A DNA stretch of 64,000 nt from Podocnemis expansa (lineage: Eukaryota; Chordata; Testudines; Podocnemididae), in assembly GCA_007922195.1 (NCBI GenBank), contig ML682038.1:4150106-4214105 (forward strand), written 5' to 3'. Of this stretch, positions 58,044 to 64,000 are shown one piece after another. How positions within the stretch are numbered: position 1 is the first letter of the stretch; every line of letters starts with the position of its first letter. Under the pieces are notes generated by a model. The model saw nothing but the letters and a program-made list of their open reading frames with translations, ran no database searches and had not been told where the DNA came from. The translations under genes were made by a program, and so were the position numbers.

Positions 58044-59349
58044 CTCAGGAGTAGGCTTTTTTTCCCCTATTCTAAATTCAGGAAAATCTAGTCATATTGT
58101 AAAATAGTGTGGTAACTGTTATAAAGTATGATTTTTTAAAGGCGACTTTGGTAGCTCTACACAACAATAGTACATGGAAAATTTCCCTTCAATGAATACG
58201 TCATTATATGCAATGTCTTTATTTTTAAAAAGTGAGACATCCTCTGTGTGGAGTGCCAGATTTAGGAATTTTGTAGATAAATGGTCTTACACAAAACTGG
58301 AAGTGTTAAACTGGGATTGGGACCTGCCTTTCATAAAGCAATCTCTGAAGTCTGTTGAGAGTCCTCCATTTGCTTCAGTGGGCTCTGGTCTGTAAACAAA
58401 TCTATTTGTCAAGAGAGTCTGAAGTGGCAGGGCATCAGGTTGAAGTGCTTTTGTCTTTTTCCTTTTCACAATTATCTTTCAGGGGCTCTGATTGTACCAC
58501 TTAGAATAGACACTGTCGTCTTTCTAGGAAACACCTAGATTGCACTATATGTAGTGGACTTTCATGGACCATCATGTACTATTAGTACAAATTAAAACCA
58601 CTCGTTTGGAAGTACATCACCCTCGTCATTACCAAAAGCAGGTATATTAGCCTGACTATTGCCAGATAGATACAGGAAAAAAAAAAGAAATAATGAAGAT
58701 AAAATATTTGCAATAATATAGATTAATAAGTAGTGAACAAACCTGTCTAGTTAGAAACAAAACAGAAAACAGTTAACCTGCCATTTATTTGCTGTAGCTT
58801 ATCATTACACAACATAAGGCATGATCAGAAATATATATTAAAATGAAGTTTGACACCATAATAAAAATCACAGATTTCAAACTTCTTTTAATAACAGCAA
58901 TTATAAAATTTAAAAAGATGATGAGTTTGTTCAAAGCTTCAGTGGTTCCTGGATCTGGCTCTGTCAGTGACAAAGAGTTGAGAATGGATTTTGAAGATAA
59001 AAAATGAGAGAGCTAGAATATATCTATATAAACACACCAGTCTAAAAATGTTTTCTAGCAGTTCTAATCTCCTCTCTTCTTGACACAGAGGAGATGATAA
59101 TATTTTTACACAACCACCAATGGTATCAGTGATATTTTCTGACCAGACAGTGCCAGGTAATCAATGTTGGACTGACCTCATCGATTTTTATTCTTGTAAA
59201 TATCGCTTTTGGAGGAGAGCTACTTCCAGGAAAAAAAAGAACTTTGTGCTGACAACAGATACTAATTCACAAGTGTTCTACATACATTCTTATACCATGC
59301 TCATCACTGCAGTATCTTAGCACCTTCCAGGAATGCATTAAGCCATGTG
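58044..59349. other. No gene or repeat recognised
   Basis: AT-rich intron-like sequence without element ends. Confidence 0.4.
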
Positions 59350-60630
59350 ACTAATAAAAAAAAACCAAGGAAGCATGTGGCACTTAAAGACTAACAGATT
59401 TATTTTTCACATGAGCTTTCGTGGGAGAAAATCCCACTTCGTCAGATGCTTTGAAGATGGGTGAACTTACAGAATGGAGTGAAAATAAATGCAAGGGGGT
59501 GTAAAACATAGGATCGGGTCATACAGTAATAGCAAATCAGAGCAGTTGTTAGATTCAAACCCTGGGAAGCCTGAAGTCGAATTACCTTTTGTAATGGGAA
59601 AAGAACCCATAGTCTCGATTCAATTCTGCTTTCACAGAATTTAATTTCTGTATTAATTTGAGTTCAGCTGTTTCTTTTTGAAGTCTTGATGTCCCAGTCA
59701 CATCTCTGACGACGGTCGTTAACAAATCATTTATCGAGCGATTAGAAAGATGGAAGTGCTCAGCAACTGGTTTCTTTGTTTTGTGATTTCTGATATCAGC
59801 TTATGTTCATTTATTCTTTTGCGCAGGCATTGTCCTGTTTGTCCAATGTATAAGGCGTTAGGGCATTTCTGGCACATGATGGCATAGATCACATTAGTAG
59901 ATGAGCAGGTAAATGAGCCTTTGATGGAGTAGCAGGCTTGATTAGGACCTATGATGGTATCTGTTGTGCAGATCTGTGGGCAGACTTGGCAGCATGGTTT
60001 GTTGCAGGAGTGTGTGCCTGCTTTAATGTTTCTGTTGTTAGATCTGTAGTTGCTGGTGAGTATCTGTTTAAGATTGGGCGGCTGTCATTAGGCAAGGAGA
60101 CGTCTGTCTCCCAAGGCTTGAGAGGGAGAGGGATCATCTTTTAGAATAGGCTGTAGGTCCTTAATGATCTGTTGCAGAGGTCTGACTTGAGGGTTGTATG
60201 TGGTGACTAGTGGTGTTCTGTTGTTTTCTTTCTTGAGCCTCTCCTGTAGTAGCTGACTTCAGGGAACCCGTCTAGCTCTGTCAGTTTGTTTTCTTACTTC
60301 CCCAGGTGGGTACTGGAGTTTCAAGAATGCTTGATAGAGATCCTCAAGATGTCTGTCTCTGTCTGAGGGATCAGAGCAGATGCGGTTATATCTTAGGGCT
60401 TGGCTGTAGAGAATGGATCGGGTGGTGTGTTTAGGATGGAAGCTCATGGGATGTAGGGATGTAGGTAACTATACCGATCAGTAGGTTTTCAGTACAGGGT
60501 GGTGGTGATGTGTCTATCCCTGATTTGTACTGTAGTGTCAAGAAAGTGGATCTCCTGTGTGGAGTGCTCCAGGCTCAATTTGATTGTGGAGTGGAAATTG
60601 TTGAAATCTTGATGATGAACAGCTTTCTGC
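59350..60630 (-). mobile_element. Penelope-like element, 5'-truncated
   Basis: The 3' tail lies at 59350-59480 (ggcacttaaagactaacaga, catgagctttcgtgggaga, cccacttcgtcagatgct), the coding part beyond it. The element runs to about 60630, within the reverse-transcriptase thumb region. It is the best-preserved PLE in the window and provides the reference for the other fragments. Confidence 0.9.
59700..60600 (-). pseudogene. PLE reverse transcriptase C-terminus and GIY-YIG endonuclease
   Basis: On the - strand: FHPKHTTRSILYSQALRYN, then CSDPSDRDRHLEDLYQAFL and YPPGEVRKQTDRARR (60447-60259), the RT thumb of PLEs; PWETDVSLPNDSRPILNRY (60137-59949), the linker; and QKCPNALYIGQTGQCLRKR with INEHK (about 59890-59800), the GIY-YIG fold with the Tyr-Ile-Gly motif and the family's CxxC-type start intact. 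The catalytic RT core is not present, and stops and frameshifts separate the pieces. Confidence 0.87.
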
Positions 60631-60689
60631 TCTCCTAATTATTAAAGTGACATTGTTTTTTAGTTAGATTTACACACAAAAACAAAGAC

Positions 60690-62095
60690 AGACAAGCTTA
60701 AAATAGAATTATCAGACACAGAGGAATAAAATTTGTTGGGGAAATGTCAACATGGCTTTGGTAAAGAGAAATCATGCCTCATCAATCCACTAGAAATCTT
60801 TGGGTGGGGAGGTCAACAAGTATGTGGACAAGGCTGATCCAGTGGATATAATATATTTAGATTTTCAGAAAGCCTTTGAACAAGGCTCCTCATCAAAGGG
60901 TATTAAGCAAAGTAAGCAGTCATAGGAGGCAAGGTTGTCTTCTGAACTAGAAAGTGGTTAAAAAGATGAAACAAAGGGTAGGGATAAATGGCAGTTTTCT
61001 GAATGGAGTGAGCTGAATAATGGCATCCCTCAGGAGTTTGTTCTGAGACTAGTACTATTCAATATATTCATAAATTATCTCAAAAAAGGAGTAAACAGTG
61101 AGGTAGCAAAATCTGCAGATGAAACAAAAGTCCTCAACCTAGTTAAGCCCAAAGTAGACTCGAATGAGTTACAAAGGAATCTAACAAAACTGGATGACTG
61201 AAGAAGAAAATGAAAAACAATATTCAGTGTTGATAAATGCAAAGTAATGCACATGGGAAAACATAATCTCAGCTATATGTAGAAAGTGATTGGTGTATAA
61301 ATTAGCTGTTAGTGTTCAAAAAAGGTCTTGCTGTCCTTGTGTATTTCTCTGAAAATATCCACTCAATGGGCAGTGGAAGTCAAAAACAGCTAAAGGAATG
61401 TTGTGAATTATTATGCAAAGGATACATAATAAGACACAAAGTACCTTTTTTTTTTTTAATAAATCCATGGTACTCCTACATCTTGAATAGTGGATGCAGA
61501 TCTGGCCTGCCCATCTCAAGAAATATATATTAGAATTGGAAATGGTATAAGAAAGAGCAACAAAAATCATTAGGAATATGGAAAAGTTTCCCTATGAGGA
61601 GAGCTTAATAAGACTTGGACTTAGCTTGGAAAAGAGATGACAAAACGAATATGATAAAGGTCTATAAATTTATGACTGGTGTGGAGAAAGTAAGGAAGTG
61701 TTATTTATGCTTTCTCATAACTCAAAAACTAAGGTTGTTAAATCAAATTAATAGGCAGCAGGTTTAAAATGAAGAAAAGTAAGTATTTCTTCATACAATA
61801 CATAGTCAACTGGTGGAATTCCTTGCCAGAGGATGTTGTAAAGGCCAAGACTATAGTGGGGTTCAAAAAGAACTAAATAAGTTCATTGGGGAGAGGTCCA
61901 TCTATGGTTATTAGCCAGTATAGGCAGGGATTGCTGTGTGCTGAAGGCTGGGAATGACTGATGGGATAACTCACTTGATGGCTCATCTGTTCTGTTCTTT
62001 CCCTTTGAAGCACCTGGCATTGGCCAATGACAGAAGACAAAATACTAGGCTAGATGGATCATTGGTTTGACACAGTAACACTGTTCTTATGTTCA
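60690..62095 (+). mobile_element. Old CR1 LINE, 5'-truncated, many stops
   Basis: Translated pieces fit CR1 ORF2: CQHGFGKEKSCLI, LDFQKAFE, KGVNSEVAKSADETKVLN (the DDTK-type site is altered to ADETK), LQRNLTKLDD, VDKCKVMHMGKHN. Past the ORF are gttcattggggagaggtcca, gaagcacctggcattggcc, aggctagatggatcattggt and the end cactgttcttatgttc. Same subfamily as 15075-18012 but uninterrupted. Confidence 0.85.
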
Positions 62096-62152
62096 GAATT
62101 AAATCCTGAAACCTGTTAAAACCTACCATAAAGTTCTTCAAAAGCGTTTTTA

Positions 62153-62649
62153 GGGCCTGTCTGCACAGCTGTGCAGTGCTGTGATTTCCAGCACAGATGG
62201 ATGTCCAAATATTGGTGGTGCAGCAGCACAAGCAGCAGCTTTGACCAGCCCCCCGAGCACATTCCCCTCTGATCCTTTAAGTACAGGCTCAGGTGGCAAG
62301 CCAAAGTAGCCATCTATGCAACACGGCAATAGCTGCACTGCTATTTTTAGGTGTTAGCTTGACTAGAGGGTTCATGTTCTTAGTGCTTGAATTACCAGAG
62401 TGGGACTGGCCCCTTGACTACTTTTAGGGCTACCTCATTTCTGTTTTATGGCCCCTTTGCTCATCCCTACGTCTTAAATTAAAATAAGCCATTTGATGAT
62501 ATTTAGATCCCTCTGTTTTCCTGCATAATTCAAGCACTGTGCATATCCATCTACCTGACCTGAGACTCACAACTCCCAGCTGCTTTGTACAGCTCAAATA
62601 TGTCCATGCTGCACCGAGGAAGCATGGGTGCAGCACATGTAGACATACC
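62153..62649. mobile_element. MITE with GGGCCTGTCTGCACA ends
   Basis: 497 bp. Ends GGGCCTGTCTGCACAGCTG and, inverted, GGTATGTCTACATGTGCTGC; flanks tta/tga. Unlike the others it has no long palindromic arms. The following ~200 bases (62690-62860; cagtcacacctcccaatag, tctacacatggggc) carry related terminal-type sequence and may be a second damaged copy. Confidence 0.6.
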
Positions 62650-62871
62650 TGAAGTGGGTCAAACCTAGCTCAAGTCACAATAGTAGTTAAGGCTCAGCAG
62701 CCCAGTCAGTATGAACCCTGCAACCTGGGTGGGTCAGACTAGCCTTTGTAGCTATCTGTGCTGCAGCTTCACTGTTACTCTTACTCGAGTTAGCTTGGCT
62801 GTTGCTAGATCAAAGATAGTTTAGTTGTATCTACACATGGGGCAGTCACACCTCCCAATAGATGTCAAGAT

Positions 62872-63329
62872 CCAAAGGGGTAACCATGTTAGTCTAGTTC
62901 AATGAAACAAATAAACAAGGAGTCCTGTGGCACTTAAAGACTAATAAATTTATTTTTTGCATGAGCTTTCATGGGAGAAAATCCCACTTCATCAGATGCT
63001 TTGAAGATGGAGGAACTTACAGAACGGTAGGAAATAAATGCAGGGAAGTGTAAGTTATAGGAACAGGTCACCCTGTAACAGCAAATCAAAACAGTTGTAA
63101 AGATTCAAAGGTTCCCCACTGTTTGAATCTTTACAACTGTTTTGATTTGCTTTTACAGGGTGACCTGTTCCTATGACTTACACTTCCCTGCATTTATTTC
63201 CTACTATTCTGTAAGTTCCCCTATCTTCAAAGTGTCTGATGAAGTAGGATTTTCTCCCGTGAAAGCTCATGCAAAAAATAAATTTGTTAGTCTGTAACTG
63301 CCACAGGACTCCTTGTTGTTTGTTTTGCT
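62872..63329. mobile_element. PLE tail foldback: near-perfect ~460-bp palindrome
   Basis: Left arm 62872-63109 is the PLE tail reversed; right arm 63122-63329 is the same tail in sense; the spacer is 12 bases (63110-63121). Matching landmarks: aaacaaggagtcctgtgg / ccacaggactccttgttg, catgagctttcatgggag / ctcccgtgaaagctcatg, aacagttgtaaagattcaaa / tttgaatctttacaactgtt. The left arm has ~30 more terminal bases (ccaaaggggtaaccatgtta) than the right arm. No coding part. Confidence 0.92.
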
Positions 63330-64000
63330 CATTTAATGTGTTGACACACCTGTAGTAAAAGAGACTGTGATCCTGTTACGGGCAATTGAAACTATACCAT
63401 TGATGTCAATGGGAGTTAACTTAGGCCATTGGAGAATGTTTTGGACAGTCCTACCTTTAATGGCTTAGGTGTGTCATTCTAGCACCAACAGAGTCTAACA
63501 ATTTTGATTAATCATTTAACAGAATATTTCAATGTTTTGTTGGTCCATTAATGAGTGTGCAATCACCTCTCTCAGAAAGATGATCATTTCCTCCAGTTTT
63601 ATAACAGAATGACCTGCTCTCGTGGCCATTTTTCTTCTGAATGTATAAAATGTCACTTCCCTGAGTAAATGGAAACATGTTCTCATTACATTAGTTCTGG
63701 AAATCTTTTTTTTACCATACCTTAGCAGTATAACATTGTTAACCCAATGCTATTGCCTCACTTTATGGATTATTTCTGCCCTGCTGCTTTCAGAAAATTT
63801 GTGAAATGTTGGTTATTTAATACAATTATGAATTATAACATTTGATGGACTTAAATGCTATTTCATCAAAGAAAAATAGAGTTTACTTAGAAACCATATT
63901 CTGCACAACAGCCCTTAAGATGGAGGCTCTGAGATACAAAATTAAACAAAACAAACATGATTGTCTAGTTGCAGAGAGATTAAAAGGAAGACAATAAATG
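63330..64000. other. No gene or repeat recognised
   Basis: AT-rich intron-like sequence to the window end. Confidence 0.4.

Overview
The window is vertebrate nuclear DNA, almost certainly from a reptile and most likely a turtle. The evidence is the mix of CR1 LINEs with CR1-type 3' ends, Penelope-like elements (PLEs) with a recurrent 3' tail, many short hAT elements, and MITEs that begin GGCTATGTCTACAC. No bacterial, viral-genome or CRISPR features are present. Species cannot be named from the sequence alone.

The only host coding sequence I can support is one 198-bp exon at 56753-56950 (+), with clean AG/GTAAGT splice sites. It encodes 66 residues that I recognise as the extracellular loop and start of the last membrane segment of NKAIN3 (Na+/K+-transporting ATPase-interacting protein 3). 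Everything before it is therefore intronic or 5' of NKAIN3 on the + strand, and everything after it is the next intron.

The rest is transposon strata. Region 1-9500: a solo LTR, a PLE tail, a tRNA/CR1 SINE, and a nested hAT cluster (three elements inside each other, each with its own 8-bp target duplication). Region 9500-20000: a nearly intact CR1 reverse-transcriptase ORF with two breaks, an older CR1 split by a hAT and a MITE, and an inverted CR1 copy. Region 20000-35100: mostly unique intron with scattered hATs, a MITE, a PLE whose tail is present at both ends in inverted orientation, and a second solo LTR. Region 35600-37700: two opposed copies of a MITE built from TTAAGTCGACTTAA palindromes, one carrying another MITE with a GC-rich 50-bp minisatellite. 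Region 37990-42410 (-): a decayed copy of a large, multi-copy metazoan ORF family that I recognise by motif but cannot name, itself interrupted by a PLE foldback and a hAT. Region 42700-50440: an old AT-rich repeat split by a hAT, a PLE with recognisable RT and GIY-YIG endonuclease parts, and a MITE containing a hAT and a Tigger-like element (with a 400-base assembly gap). Region 50440-64000: unique intron, more hATs and MITEs, the NKAIN3 exon, a second large PLE on the - strand, an old CR1, and an almost perfect ~460-bp PLE palindrome.

Element boundaries quoted with target-site duplications were read directly from the sequence. Family names rest on my knowledge of the families; no database search was run.
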